Source: Primulina eburnea | Taxonomy: Eukaryota; Streptophyta; Magnoliopsida; Lamiales; Gesneriaceae | Direction: 5' to 3' | NCBI RefSeq assembly: GCF_022965805.1 | Contig: NC_133101.1 | Location: 42,693,642-42,757,641 of the forward strand | DNA length: 64,000 nt | Shown here: positions 44,794 to 55,244 of the stretch, piece by piece | How the letters are laid out: every line of letters starts with the position of its first letter | Position numbering within the stretch: position 1 is the stretch's first letter | The notes under the pieces: generated by a model | What the model saw: only the letters and a program-made list of their open reading frames with translations | What the model was told of the DNA's origin: nothing | Database searches by the model: none | Translations under genes and position numbers: made by a program

Positions 44794-46101
44794 CTGCAGG
44801 TAACAGGTACAAGCACTGGATCTATATGGTATCTAGACAGTGGATGCTCACGCCACATGACAGGAGATTCAAGGTTATTATCTCAACTAGTCAAATACAC
44901 TGGACCAAACATCAGTTTTGGAGATAACTCGAAAGGTAAAACTGTGGGTAAGGGTAAGCTTATCCATGGTAACTTCACCATTAATGATGTTTTGTTAGTC
45001 GAGAATCTTAAGTATAATCTGATAAGCATCAGTCAGTTATGCGATAATGGATTTTCAGTTCAATTTGACAAACTTATTTGCTCAGTCAAAAACTCAACTG
45101 ATGAGATCATTCTAACTGGCAAAAGATGTGGAAACACATACAAAGTCAGCTGGAATGATCAACCTTATGCACCAGTATGTTTTATTGCTTCAAAATCTAC
45201 CAAAAACTGGTTATGGCATAAGAGATTAAACCACCTGAATTTCAAATCTATTGCATATTTGAGTAAACATGATCTTGTTACTGGGCTGCCCAAAATGGAT
45301 TTTACAAAAGACAAAATTTGCTCAGCATGTCAGTTTGGCAAACAAATAAAATCTTCTTTTAAGAACAAGGGTCGTAAATCTTCTTCCCGATGCTTAGAAC
45401 TGTTACATATGGATCTCTTTGGTCCAATACCAGTCATGAGCTTAGGGGGAATGAAATACACCTTGGTGGTTGTAGATGATTTTTCTAGATTCACATGGGT
45501 CATTTTTCTCAAGACCAAAGACCAAACTGCTGCTCAACTGATCAAGCTTTTCAAAAGATTATTAAATGAAAAATCAGTTGGAATTGATAGAATCAGATCC
45601 GATCGAGGAACTGAATTCATCAATCAAATTCTTTCAAACTATTTAGAGAATACTGGAATCAAACATGAGCTCTCAGCAGCAAGAACTCCTCAGCAAAATG
45701 GTGTAGCTGAAAGGAGAAATCGAACACTTAAGGAACCTGCTAGAACAATGCTTGCTGATTCTAGTATCTCTCAAAGGTTTTGGGCAGAAGCAGTAAACAC
45801 TGCGTGTTTCACTCAAAACAGATCAATGATTAATAAGAATCATTTGAAAACACCGTATGAGATCTGGCATGGAAGAAAAAGTGTGGTTTCTTACTTTAAA
45901 ATATTCGGCTGCAGATGTTTTATACTCGACAATGGTAAAACTCATTTAAAAGCTTTTGATGCTAAATCTGCAGAAGGAATATTTCTTGGTTATTCATCAG
46001 TAAGTAAAGCTTACAGAGTCTTCAACAAAAACACTTTAAATGTTGAAGAATCTATTCATGTTGTTTTTGATGAAACTGTACTAACTGATAAAGCCAACTG
46101 A
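44794..46101 (+). CDS. pol: Element F pol, first part: protease and integrase
   Basis: Open after a TGA at about 44791-44793 and in frame with gag. [13 protein letters not shown] is the protease active site, then [10 protein letters not shown] and CSACQFGKQ form the zinc module. The integrase core has [18 protein letters not shown] and [16 protein letters not shown] one-base frame change near 46090 ends this frame at 46101; RT continues in the next frame. The integrase C-terminus motif [16 protein letters not shown] is intact. Confidence 0.9.
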   Translation: MQVTGTSTGSIWYLDSGCSRHMTGDSRLLSQLVKYTGPNISFGDNSKGKTVGKGKLIHGNFTINDVLLVENLKYNLISISQLCDNGFSVQFDKLICSVKNSTDEIILTGKRCGNTYKVSWNDQPYAPVCFIASKSTKNWLWHKRLNHLNFKSIAYLSKHDLVTGLPKMDFTKDKICSACQFGKQIKSSFKNKGRKSSSRCLELLHMDLFGPIPVMSLGGMKYTLVVVDDFSRFTWVIFLKTKDQTAAQLIKLFKRLLNEKSVGIDRIRSDRGTEFINQILSNYLENTGIKHELSAARTPQQNGVAERRNRTLKEPARTMLADSSISQRFWAEAVNTACFTQNRSMINKNHLKTPYEIWHGRKSVVSYFKIFGCRCFILDNGKTHLKAFDAKSAEGIFLGYSSVSKAYRVFNKNTLNVEESIHVVFDETVLTDKAN

Positions 46102-46138
46102 TACAGTTGAGCTAGCTGACAGATTTACAGATATCAGT

Positions 46139-47989
46139 TTGGAGGATGATGATAAAGAAGATATTCATATTAATCAAAACAATCTCCAAACACCTGAACC
46201 TGAGATATTAGATCAGGCTGTTGAATTGGAAGCTAATCAGTTAGTAGAACAAACAAATGAGATTCAGTTGCCAACTGAAACAGCTCCAACTGAAACTGAA
46301 ACCAATCAGTTACCTACTGAAGCAGTTACCAATTTGGAATCAACAAATGCTGAACTCAGATGGAAGAAATCACATCCTCCAGAATTGGTGATAGGTAATC
46401 CATCTGATCCGGTAAGAACGAGAAATCAAATGCTTAACTTATTCATTCATTCAGCTTTTGTATCTCAACTGGAACCAAAGAAAACTGATGAAGCTCTTGC
46501 TGATCCTAACTGGATAAATGCTATGCAAGAAGAGCTAAATCAGTTTATCCATAATAATGTCTGGAACTTAGTTCCAAGACCAATTTCCAAAACTGTTATA
46601 GGTACAAAATGGGTATACAGGAACAAGGATGGTTCAGTTGTGCGCAACAAAGCAAGGCTAGTTGCACAAGGATTCAGGCAGGAAGAAGGAATTGATTATG
46701 ATGAGACATATGCACCAGTTGCAAGACTGGAAGCAATAAGAATATTCCTGGCCTATGCATCATTCAAAAATTTCAAAGTGTACCAGATGGATGTTAAAAG
46801 CGCATTTCTGAATGGACAGTTGCAGGAAGAAGTCTTTGTTGAACAACCTCCAGGTTTTGTTAATCATCACCTTCCTGATCATGTCTATCATTTGAACAAA
46901 GCCTTATATGGTCTTAAACAAGCTCCAAGAGCTTGGTACGAAACTCTTTCAAAATTTCTAACTGATCATGATTTTTCTGTTGGATCAGTTGACAAGACGT
47001 TGTTCAAATTTTCTAAGAATGATCATATCTTACTTGTTCAAATTTATGTTGATGATATCATATTTGGGTCAACTAACCCCAAATTCTGTGAGAAATTTGC
47101 TAAGTTGATGCAGGAAAAATTCGAAATGAGCATGATGGGTGAACTGACATTCTTTCTTGGATTACAAGTGAAACAATTGGATTCAGGCACCTTCATCAGT
47201 CAAACAAAATATACAAAGGAATTGCTAAAGAAATTTGGCATGGAATCGTGTTCAGCTGCAAGCACTCCCATGAGCTCATCAGTTAAACTAGACACTGATC
47301 AAGGGGGAATATCAGTTGAGACGACGCTTTACAGAGGTTTAATAGGTTCATTATTGTATCTAACTGCTAGTCGTCCTGATATTGTGTTTGCTGTCTGTAT
47401 GTGTGCTAGATTTCAGGCAAATCCTAAGCAATCACATTTTGCTGCTGCCAAACGTATTTTGAAATATCTTAAAGGCACACAAAATGTTGGGTTATGGTAT
47501 TCTAAAGACTCATCTTTCAATTTAGTTGGTTATTCAGATGCAGACTATGCAGGATGTAAACTTGATCGAAAAAGTACAAGTGGATCATGTCAGTTTCTAG
47601 GAGACCGACTGATTTCTTGGTTCAGCAAAAAGCAAACATCCATAGCAACTTCCACAACTGAAGTAGAATATCTTGCTGCTGGAAGCTGTTGTGCCCAACT
47701 GCTCTGGATTCAGCAACAACTGAGAGATTATGGAGTTGATGCTAAAGAATCACCTATATTTTGTGACAACACAAGCACAATTGCTATAACCTACAATCCA
47801 GTTCTTCACTCTCGAACCAAACACATAGATGTCAGACATCACTTCATCAGAGATCATGCTCTCAAGAAGGAAATCAGACTGGAATACGTCTCAACTGAAC
47901 AACAAGCAGCTGATATCTTCACCAAACCACTACCCGAGACTAAGTTTTCTCATTTTAGAAATATACTTGATTTAATTGAGTTATCTTAA
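46139..47989 (+). CDS. Element F pol, second part: RT and RNase H
   Basis: A variable linker rich in T, E and Q (repeated LPTE-like words) is followed by RT ([40 protein letters not shown] at about 47045) and RNase H ([42 protein letters not shown]). All catalytic residues are visible. It ends in DLIELS and TAA at 47989. Only the frame change near 46090 separates it from integrase. Confidence 0.9.
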   Translation: MEDDDKEDIHINQNNLQTPEPEILDQAVELEANQLVEQTNEIQLPTETAPTETETNQLPTEAVTNLESTNAELRWKKSHPPELVIGNPSDPVRTRNQMLNLFIHSAFVSQLEPKKTDEALADPNWINAMQEELNQFIHNNVWNLVPRPISKTVIGTKWVYRNKDGSVVRNKARLVAQGFRQEEGIDYDETYAPVARLEAIRIFLAYASFKNFKVYQMDVKSAFLNGQLQEEVFVEQPPGFVNHHLPDHVYHLNKALYGLKQAPRAWYETLSKFLTDHDFSVGSVDKTLFKFSKNDHILLVQIYVDDIIFGSTNPKFCEKFAKLMQEKFEMSMMGELTFFLGLQVKQLDSGTFISQTKYTKELLKKFGMESCSAASTPMSSSVKLDTDQGGISVETTLYRGLIGSLLYLTASRPDIVFAVCMCARFQANPKQSHFAAAKRILKYLKGTQNVGLWYSKDSSFNLVGYSDADYAGCKLDRKSTSGSCQFLGDRLISWFSKKQTSIATSTTEVEYLAAGSCCAQLLWIQQQLRDYGVDAKESPIFCDNTSTIAITYNPVLHSRTKHIDVRHHFIRDHALKKEIRLEYVSTEQQAADIFTKPLPETKFSHFRNILDLIELS

Positions 47990-48137
47990 ATCAGCTCAAT
48001 GGACGTACATCAGCTGTTCATTTTTTTTTTGTCGCTTATTAGTTTTGTTTCGTTCTGTTTTAGCATCTTATCAATTTCTGAGACTGATAAAACTGATCTT
48101 TGCAAAATATAACAAAACTAAAAATACTAGCTTTTCA
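47990..48137 (+). other. Short spacer after element F pol
   Basis: An AT-rich 148-base stretch lies between the pol stop and the end of the first antisense ORF. I see no coding frame; it would hold the 3' untranslated part of the antisense gene on the other strand. Confidence 0.5.
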
Positions 48138-48560
48138 TTAATAACTGTAAAAATTCTTTTTGATTACATCCTTCAGTTCTTGATCAACAGACTCCTTCCA
48201 GTTCTTTAACCATGCTCCCAAGTCTTCAACTTGAATGGAAACAAAGCTGGGTGATGCAGCTACATTCTCCAGGAGTTTCTTCTCTTTACGGAGCATTAAC
48301 TCGTAAAGATTGTCAGGTCTGAAAACGTCTTCCACGTTGAACTCATGCAGTCGGGCTCGATACTTCTCGAGCTTTCTCTGTTGTTTGGGAGTGGTAGCCA
48401 TTTCATTCTCCCAGAGGAAATGGAGCCCCTGGAGATTGTCTTGATATTGAAGGATATACAGGAAAACTTTGTCTTCTACTTGCATTTTCATGCGCTCCAA
48501 AGCTGTCTTCATTATCTCTTCTACCTTCATCAAAGTTTTAGAAGTACCAGCACCTGCCAT
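48138..48560 (-). CDS. Element F antisense ORF 1 (140 aa, unknown function)
   Basis: The start is the ATG complementary to 48558-48560 (MAGAGTSK). The protein is rich in K, E and L with likely helices (LENVAASPS, WKESVDQELKDVIKKN) and no membrane segment or known motif. It is clearly related to antisense ORF 2: MA.AG.S start, TP....K..KYR.RLH centre, Y.LM..K and a DVI..NF.S tail. A TATAAATA box lies 55 bases upstream (complement of 48615-48622). I do not recognise the family. Confidence 0.68.
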   Translation of the reverse strand: MAGAGTSKTLMKVEEIMKTALERMKMQVEDKVFLYILQYQDNLQGLHFLWENEMATTPKQQRKLEKYRARLHEFNVEDVFRPDNLYELMLRKEKKLLENVAASPSFVSIQVEDLGAWLKNWKESVDQELKDVIKKNFYSY

Positions 48561-48810
48561 TTTCTTCTACTAACCTTGTTTCATAAAGATATTTGTTACT
48601 GACCGCTTCAATCTTATTTATAGAACAGGATGAGGAAGACGAAAGGACTCTACTTTTTCGACATCGATCAATCTTCTAAATTTCAGGATTTATTTAATCT
48701 GGTCTTAAGTGTTGTCTTTCTTATTAATGCTTGTATTAAGGGGGAACATTAAGGGTTAAGAAGTTAACTGACAAGACAGCAGTTGATAAATAAGAAACAA
48801 GATTCATTCA
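48561..48810. other. Spacer between the two antisense units
   Basis: It holds the upstream region of antisense ORF 1 and the downstream end of unit 2. A polypurine-like AAGGGGGAAC lies at about 48738-48747, followed by AAGTTAACTGACAAGACAGC. The related AAGGGGGAAT recurs at about 49403, upstream of antisense ORF 2, as expected from a duplicated unit. Confidence 0.55.
48615..48632 (-). promoter_or_regulatory. TATA box region of antisense ORF 1
   Basis: On the minus strand CATCCTGTTCTATAAATA. The same arrangement (CATCCTGTGCTATAAATA) precedes antisense ORF 2. Conservation of this core while surrounding sequence has diverged suggests a working promoter. Confidence 0.62.
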
Positions 48811-49236
48811 TTAACAGGATCTGAAGAAATTCTCTCTGATTACATCAAGATATTTTTGTTCCATATAGCTCATCCATATGGACACCCATCCTCTTATTGC
48901 TGGAGTAGAACTCTTGCCATAGCTGTGTGAGCGGATGAGCTTCCTCAAAGTTCCTCTTTTTTTGTACACCATCAACTGATAGATATGCGGGTCATCAAAG
49001 AAATCAAAAGTTTCGGAAACGTGCAAACGTTCCCGGTACTTGCTTATTTTGGCCATCAGTCGTGGAGTATTCACCTCTCCACTATAGTACAAAACTTGAA
49101 GTTCCTGCAGTCTTTCCCAAAGGCCTAGCACCTCATCATATATCTGCTCTTCTATAGCAGATCTCATTTTGGCCTCAGCTGCTTCCATGAAAGTCGTAGC
49201 ATCGTCAGGAACTCTTGAACTTCCAGCTCTTGCCAT
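48811..49236 (-). CDS. Element F antisense ORF 2 (141 aa, paralog of ORF 1)
   Basis: Start complementary to 49234-49236 (MARAGSSR). It shares about a quarter to a third of its residues with antisense ORF 1 by eye, including KYRERLH, Y.LM.YKK and the C-terminal DVIRENFFRSC. A mid segment (EVLGLWERLQELQVLYYSGE) looks helical. Both frames have stayed open despite strong divergence, which points to selection on the protein. It has its own TATA box 51 bases upstream. Function unknown. Confidence 0.68.
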   Translation of the reverse strand: MARAGSSRVPDDATTFMEAAEAKMRSAIEEQIYDEVLGLWERLQELQVLYYSGEVNTPRLMAKISKYRERLHVSETFDFFDDPHIYQLMVYKKRGTLRKLIRSHSYGKSSTPAIRGWVSIWMSYMEQKYLDVIRENFFRSC

Positions 49237-49286
49237 TTGTGTTTGTTGCTTAAATGATATATGTTTAAATCTAACTGATTTACTTG

Positions 49287-49304
49287 TATTTATAGCACAG
49301 GATG
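49287..49304 (-). promoter_or_regulatory. TATA box region of antisense ORF 2
   Basis: On the minus strand CATCCTGTGCTATAAATA, matching the box of antisense ORF 1 in all but one base; its distance to the ATG is nearly the same. Confidence 0.62.
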
Positions 49305-49854
49305 ACGCAAGATGAATTGATGACGTCAGCCGACGATTAATCTCCTAAGCAATAAGATTTTCTTCTGTTTTAATGCTTAAACCTTCAGTTTCTGCATGTT
49401 TTAAGGGGGAATAATCTGATTTAAAATGATAACTGAGAAGTCAGTTGTTAGCAAAGTCTCGACTGAACTCGCTCAATTTTTATTAACTGACAGTTCAGTT
49501 GAGAATTTTTATAATCTTCTCACATACGTTATTCATTTAATCATATTTTATTCAGATGTACCAACGTGACTGATTTACCAGCATTAAATGCTCTCTGACA
49601 ACCAATCAGAGGTTGCAGCGTGACACTTTCCAAATCATTTGAATTATCCACTTGCTTAGTACACACATACACACGTTTTTTTTTAAATTTTTCATGGACT
49701 GACACGTGTCCGATAATTCAAACAGTCACACATTTCATTACTTTACCCGCTTAAATTCAGTTCATCGTCCTTACGCTTTCAGCTATTCTAAGTTCTCAGA
49801 GTTTATCACAAAACTTATTCTCTCTTCGTTTCAGGAATCTACGCATCTTCAGAA
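49305..49854. promoter_or_regulatory. Divergent intergenic block between antisense ORF 2 and the sense 3' ORF
   Basis: It contains AAGGGGGAATAAT (49403), several AACTG/CAGTT half-sites (49430-49500), a CACGTG box near 49696 and a pyrimidine tract ending in TTTCAG at 49829-49834, 21 bases before the sense ATG. The last is a plausible splice acceptor for a subgenomic mRNA. I see no convincing sense TATA box in the last 150 bases. Confidence 0.5.
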
Positions 49855-52464
49855 ATGGCGAATCAAACACCAGCATACATAATGAATGCAATGGCGATAA
49901 ATTTTGGATCCATTCTATCCTTTGGGGACACTGAAGTAAAGAAAGTATTTCAAAAACTAGACACAGCTGGGTTGAAGAAATTCTTGGGCCAATATTCTCA
50001 GGAAATATACGTAAAGGAGATTCAAGAATTCTATTCTTCTGGGCAAATCAATGATGCTGGAGAAATTGTTTCAACAATCAACAACCAACAACTGATAATA
50101 TCCGAGGATTTATTCGGAGAAGCCTTTCTACTGCCATCTGATGGCATGACCCTTCTATCAGAGGTAAAAGCATCAGACGTAGAGGAGATGCAAACTAAAC
50201 TCTCAACTGATGGGCAGAAGATCAAAGTCTCAGACCCAAAGAAGGAACTAAAGCAAGAGGTACAGTTGTTAGCAGATATTGTTGCAAAGGGTCTTCTCGC
50301 TAAAGCAGGTTCTTTCGCTGCTTTGACCCTTGAGAAATTTCAAGCCATGACGATCATCATGACGGAACGGGAGTTTAACTGGAAACATTTTCTGTTTACA
50401 ATTTTGAAGAATATGTTTGTCTCACCGAAAAAGTCTAAAGGATTTGCTGTGCAGATCAGTTATTTGATGAAAGTCAAAGGTTTGGTGGGTGATGATTCTG
50501 AGACAACGGCAAAGTTCAAGGTCTTCAATGCCAAAAACTCCCAGCCCATCAAAATCAAATTGGATATCTCCCCTGCTAACTTTATTGAAGTAAAGAAGGA
50601 GATAGGAGATCAACAGACTGCTCCAAAATCAGTTAAGAAGGCCAAGTCTTTGGCTCAATCGAAATCAGTTAAGAGAAAACTGATAATAACTGAATCTGAG
50701 TCCGAGGAAACTCCTTCACCTACAATATCAAAGAAACCAAGGACTCGTAAGTCCAAACCAGCAAAATTTGAGGTCAATGTTCTTGCTGAAAAGACTCCTT
50801 CTTCAAGTACTCAAAAGCCCATTGAAGCAGTGCCCTTAAAAGTGGTTATTCCGGGCCAAACTGAAAAATCAGTCTTGATCAAAGCTCCTCAGACTAAGGT
50901 CAAGACCCCTGCTATATTAGCCCAGGCTAGGCCAAAGGGTATTTCAATTATTGAAAGAGTTGAAACAACGAATACTGGACTTGATATTCCTCATATATTA
51001 AGTTCAGACAAGGGAAAAGAGAAGCTGATTGAAGAACCCAGACCCACCAACTCCATTCAAACTCACATTGATCTTGTATGGGAACAAGTCAATGATTTTG
51101 CTGCTACACAACTTGTGGCATATGATAGCTGGACAGCTTTCAGGACAGAAGTTTTTGCTAAACAACTGAAGAAAAAGTCCCAACTGGACAAATTTATTAA
51201 GTTGGAAGACATCGTTCTCAAAACTGTCAAGGCAGCTACAATTGTCCAAGCTCTGCATCGCAGGAATTATTTCTTTGATCAAGTAAGGGCCAAGAAGTTG
51301 GCTCAGATTTTGGAATCTCTGAAAAAGAACTACACTCCCACTGATCCAACTGCTTATTCCGATAGAGCCGTGATCACTCAGCTGGATACTGATCTAATCG
51401 GAATCCAATCTCAAATCAAATTTTGGGAATTAGATCAGGAATTGGTGTTTCACAAAGGCATGTCTGCTGATGATGAAAGCAATACAGAGATGGTGACTGA
51501 GGAACCACAGCAGCAAACTATAAACACTGAACAGGTTTTTCTTTCAACTGAAGTGCCAGTTCAGACTTCACCAGCTGCTGAAAAACAACTATACTCTGAG
51601 GCTGATCTCTCTTTTGCCACCATCGATGAAATAATCCAGACAGTAATGCAAGAATCTCCGAAGGATGCTCTTAGAACTGATTCAGTTGATCACTCCGTTG
51701 ATCACTCTATTCCAAAAGATTCTACATTAGCTCAGCTAGATGTATCTGCTGAGAAGTTATCTCCAACTGAAGTGCCAGTTACCGAAACTGATCAATCTAA
51801 AGAGGTACCAGTTGTAGAGACCACTGGATCGCCTACTCTTCAAATTCTCTCTTCACCTCATTCAGTACAGGCAGAGATTGCTACAACTGATGTCAATATT
51901 TCTCATGAGATGGACAAGACTGATAAATCGTTGATCATTTTTGATCAAGCTACAAAAGGATCAGATTTCTCTCATCCTCCAGAAGTCTCAGACATGGATC
52001 TAGTTCTTAAAGAGATCCAAAATATGCAGAATAACATGAACAAAATGGTGACAGCAATGACGAATATGCAAAACACTCAGCTGTCCCACACCTTGAAACA
52101 AGATCAGTCTCATGAATTCAATAAAGAGCAATTGACTGAAATACAGGCGGACATTCGTTTATTATGGGCAGCAGTCCTCGAAGTTCAAAAATTCAAAGGA
52201 ATAGCTGCTTGTATTACTACTTCTCAGAAATCTTCTAACAGTAAAGTTGATGCAGTTCAGACACTTATGTCCAGAAAAATGGATGCGCTACAGCTGCTCG
52301 TCCAGACTTCAATCGAAAATTTTTCTACCTCCATCTCCGTTCTATCAAATCACGTGCAGAGATTATCAGTTCAAGTAGCCCTGTTTGACAAAAAGGGGGA
52401 AGAACTGAAAGAGCTAATCAGGGATGAACTGAAAGAACTACTGAAGAAACAGAGAGAAGCCTAA
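49855..52464 (+). CDS. Element F 3' ORF (Sirevirus env-like position), 869 aa
   Basis: ATG 49855 (MANQTPAYIMNAM). Residues about 25-210 form a globular domain with an FYSSG...QQLIISEDLFGEAF...LPSDG pattern that echoes the FYANF...GRFISFSTADL...LPRDG pattern of the J 3' ORF. A long low-complexity region rich in K, S, T, E and P follows (basic near 255-310). The C-terminal 180 residues are predicted coiled coil (NNMNKMVTAMTNMQ to ELKELIRDELKELLKK). No signal peptide or membrane segment is seen. The frame is intact over 2.6 kb. I recall related plant proteins with misleading database names. Confidence 0.85.
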   Translation: MANQTPAYIMNAMAINFGSILSFGDTEVKKVFQKLDTAGLKKFLGQYSQEIYVKEIQEFYSSGQINDAGEIVSTINNQQLIISEDLFGEAFLLPSDGMTLLSEVKASDVEEMQTKLSTDGQKIKVSDPKKELKQEVQLLADIVAKGLLAKAGSFAALTLEKFQAMTIIMTEREFNWKHFLFTILKNMFVSPKKSKGFAVQISYLMKVKGLVGDDSETTAKFKVFNAKNSQPIKIKLDISPANFIEVKKEIGDQQTAPKSVKKAKSLAQSKSVKRKLIITESESEETPSPTISKKPRTRKSKPAKFEVNVLAEKTPSSSTQKPIEAVPLKVVIPGQTEKSVLIKAPQTKVKTPAILAQARPKGISIIERVETTNTGLDIPHILSSDKGKEKLIEEPRPTNSIQTHIDLVWEQVNDFAATQLVAYDSWTAFRTEVFAKQLKKKSQLDKFIKLEDIVLKTVKAATIVQALHRRNYFFDQVRAKKLAQILESLKKNYTPTDPTAYSDRAVITQLDTDLIGIQSQIKFWELDQELVFHKGMSADDESNTEMVTEEPQQQTINTEQVFLSTEVPVQTSPAAEKQLYSEADLSFATIDEIIQTVMQESPKDALRTDSVDHSVDHSIPKDSTLAQLDVSAEKLSPTEVPVTETDQSKEVPVVETTGSPTLQILSSPHSVQAEIATTDVNISHEMDKTDKSLIIFDQATKGSDFSHPPEVSDMDLVLKEIQNMQNNMNKMVTAMTNMQNTQLSHTLKQDQSHEFNKEQLTEIQADIRLLWAAVLEVQKFKGIAACITTSQKSSNSKVDAVQTLMSRKMDALQLLVQTSIENFSTSISVLSNHVQRLSVQVALFDKKGEELKELIRDELKELLKKQREA

Positions 52465-52571
52465 ATCTCTTGTTTATTGTATGATTCAGTTATGAGAATC
52501 TATTCAGTTTATGTTATTTACAATGGAGTCAGTTACTATTTCCTATGTTACTAAGTTTTGTCAAACACCAT

Positions 52572-52583
52572 AAAGGGGGAAAT
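52572..52583 (+). other. Polypurine tract of element F
   Basis: AAAGGGGGAAA lies just before the TG of the 3' LTR; further tract-like sites at 48738 and 49403 follow the Sirevirus habit of repeated tracts. Confidence 0.85.
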
Positions 52584-53519
52584 TGTTGGAAATCTTATTC
52601 CGGAGTTTGACAAATTAACCAACTGAACCAAGTAACTGAATCAAGCAACTGATTTACGCATTGAAGTTACTAACTGGTTACGTAACTGATCGTTCAGCTA
52701 TTATTTAAGCGCCTCAACCATCGATCAGTAAAGTGTGTTCCTAACTGAACACGTCATCAATTGATTGCGACAACCGACATATAGTACAGTCTAACTGCAA
52801 CAGTAGTAGTGGAACGCCGCATTTCAGAAAGTTGCAGTGTAAGATCTGTCAGAGAATATCGACGTGGCAAACAATGGCTGTTATTCAAATAAATGTTACC
52901 GTTGACAGAAACCTATAAATAGTCGAAGAGAGCAGCTGAAGAACTACCGATTCTGAACTACTCATTTTACTTGCTGTTACTCTGCGAAAATATTCTATCA
53001 ACTTCGTCAAATCAAAGCTCAAGCTTATCAGTTTTATCAGTAGCATTCAGGCTACGTTTTGAGCTAGAAAAAGCACTTTGTAATCTTCGATAAATTGTAC
53101 AAGTTGTGCTAAGATCAGTTGTGATCTGTAAAAGAGTTGTTAACTAAGAGTTTCAGTTTTGGCAATAGATAAGTCCAAACTGAAATGGGTCAGTACACGT
53201 TATTGTATTTGATCAAAGTCTTTTAGTGAATATCCTATCTTTGTGATAGAAGGGGTGACGTAGGAGTTATTCAAGTCTCCGAACATCCAGAAACATTTCC
53301 TGTGTTATTTACTTTCAGTTATCCATTCTATCTTTCAGTCAGTTAGTTTTCCGCAACTGTTTTATTCAGTTTAACTGATTGTTATCGACCGACGAGATAC
53401 TTGAGTCAGTTTGTAACAAAACTGAACCCAACCTTTCGAAGAAGTTTTAATTTAGCAAGTGTTTATTCAACCCCCCCCCCCTTCTAAACACTTTCACCTT
53501 GAGTTAACCGATCCTATCA
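52584..53519 (+). repeat. Element F 3' LTR (936 bp)
   Basis: It matches the 5' LTR except for a few bases, an extra segment of about 33 bases near 53025-53055 and a shorter poly-C run (about 12). TATA box at 52914-52920. Confidence 0.95.
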
Positions 53520-53524
53520 CAATG

Positions 53525-54354
53525 TCCAAGCAATAACAACAACAAACAAGCTAAAACAAGATACTCTAAATTCGGCACAATTATGGCATGCTCGATTAGA
53601 ACGTATTTCCCTAAGAAGGAAGAACAAGCTAGTGGGAGTGGGCATGTTTGATATGTCTGATATTAATGCTCTCACGACTTGTGAATCCTATATAAAAGGA
53701 AAGATGACCAAGATTCCCTTTAAGGGCCATGTGGAGCGAGCCAAAGGGTTATTGGATTTGATCCATACCGATGTGTGAAGTCCGCTTAGCATCACCACTA
53801 AGCATTGACATGCCTACTTCATCACCTTTACCGATGACTTTTCAAGGTATGGGTATGTGTATTTGATGAAATACACGTCTGAAGCCTTTGAAAGGTTCAA
53901 AAAATTCAGAAGTGAAGTAGAGAAACAGTTGGGACGAAGCATCAAGTCACTTCGATCTGATCGAGGTGGTGAGTACTTGAGTGCCGAGTTCCAAGAGTAT
54001 CTGAGGGAGAATGGGATTCTCTCGCAGTGGACTCCGCCTGCTACACCACAGTTGAATGGTGTTTCGGAGCATCGTAACCGGACTTTTATGGACATGGTTC
54101 GGTCGTTGATGGGGTTCACGGAGTTTCCGCCAACCTTTTGGGGATATGCACTTGAGACAGCGGCACTATTGAACAATGTTCATTCAAAGGCAGTTGACAA
54201 GACACCATATGAGATATGGATGGGTAAGCCTCCCAAGTATTCTTATCTTAGAATATGGGGATGCCCTGCTTATGTGAAGCAGACAGTGGGAGATAAATTG
54301 GATAGTCGATCCATTTTATGCTACTTTGTGGGATATCCAAGGAATTCAGTTTGA
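53525..54354 (+). pseudogene. Element D integrase
   Basis: After the F target copy, AQLWHARLERISLRRKNKLV-like sequence and a degraded zinc module (CESYIKGKM) lead to the catalytic core: LIHTDV with a stop straight after, ITFTDDFSRYGYVYLM, SLRSDRGGEYLS and TPQLNGVSEHRNRTFMDM. It closes at YPRNSV with a TGA. At least two stops (about 53776 and 54352) break it. Confidence 0.85.
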
Positions 54355-54384
54355 TAATATTTCTATCATCCCCAAGAAACAAAG

Positions 54385-55242
54385 GTGTTTTTTTCTAGGA
54401 ATGCAACCTTTTTGGAAAAGGAATTTCTATTGGATAGAAAAGGCGAGATGATAGAACTCGAAGAGGTTCGAGAGACACCCACAATTATAGAACCCACACC
54501 CGAAGAGCCAAGAGAGGAGATACAAGCTCCTAGAAGATCCGAGAGAGTATCGAGACCACCTATGAGGTATGGTCTGCTTCTTGAAGAGGGCCATGATGAG
54601 CCTAACCATGGATGTGATCCAAGGTTCTTCAAGGAAGCGTTATCTGATGCCGATTCATCCAAGTGGCTTGAAGCGATGGAATCTTAGATGAATTTCATGC
54701 ATTCGAACCAAGTGTGGAATCTCGTGGATCCACCTGAGGGAATTGTTCCCATAGGGTGTAAATGGATTTACAAGAGGAAACTTGGGGCGCATGGGAAGGT
54801 ATAGACCTTCAAGGCGCGATTGGTGGCAAAAGGATATACTCAAAGACAAGGAGTTTACTTTGAGGAAACCTTTTCTCCAGTTGCAATGTTCAAGTCTATA
54901 AGGATATTGCTAGCCATAGCTGCATGGTATGACTATGAGATATGGTAGATGAATGTCAAGACAGCCTTTCTTAATGGGGATATTAAGAAATAGATTTACA
55001 TGTCTCAACCTGAAGGGTTTACATCTATCGGAAGTGAGCATATGGTATGCAAACTTCAGAGATCTATTTATGGTCTAAAGCAGGCATCTAGGAGTTGGAA
55101 CCTCATATTTGAGAGTACCATAAAAGAGTTCAGTTTTACTAAGAATCATGGCGAACCCTGTGTGTATAAGAAGGTTAGTGGGAGTGCTGTGACATTCCTG
55201 GTGCTGTATGTTGATGACATTCTACTCATTAGGATGATGTAG
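54385..55242 (+). pseudogene. Element D RT
   Basis: The integrase-RT linker (PRRSERVSRPPMRYG) and RT entry are readable up to a TAG at 54685. RT then continues with VNPPEG-like and KWIYKRKLGAHGKV-like segments with further stops near 54805, 54946 and 54991. YGLKQASRSWN and the catalytic YVDDILL (about 55207) are intact. The frame ends again at 55240. Confidence 0.83.
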
Positions 55243-55244
55243 GA

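Larger units (their letters stand above)
41823..53519 (+). mobile_element. Element F: large Sirevirus with antisense genes and 3' ORF
   Basis: LTR (41823-42731), primer site, gag, pol in two frames, two antisense ORFs, an 869-codon sense ORF, polypurine tract, LTR (52584-53519). The target duplication CAATG lies at 41818-41822 and 53520-53524. The LTRs show only a few base changes, a 33-base indel and a different poly-C length, so the insertion is young. At 11.7 kb it is long for copia. AACTGA/TCAGTT words are strikingly common throughout. Confidence 0.95.
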
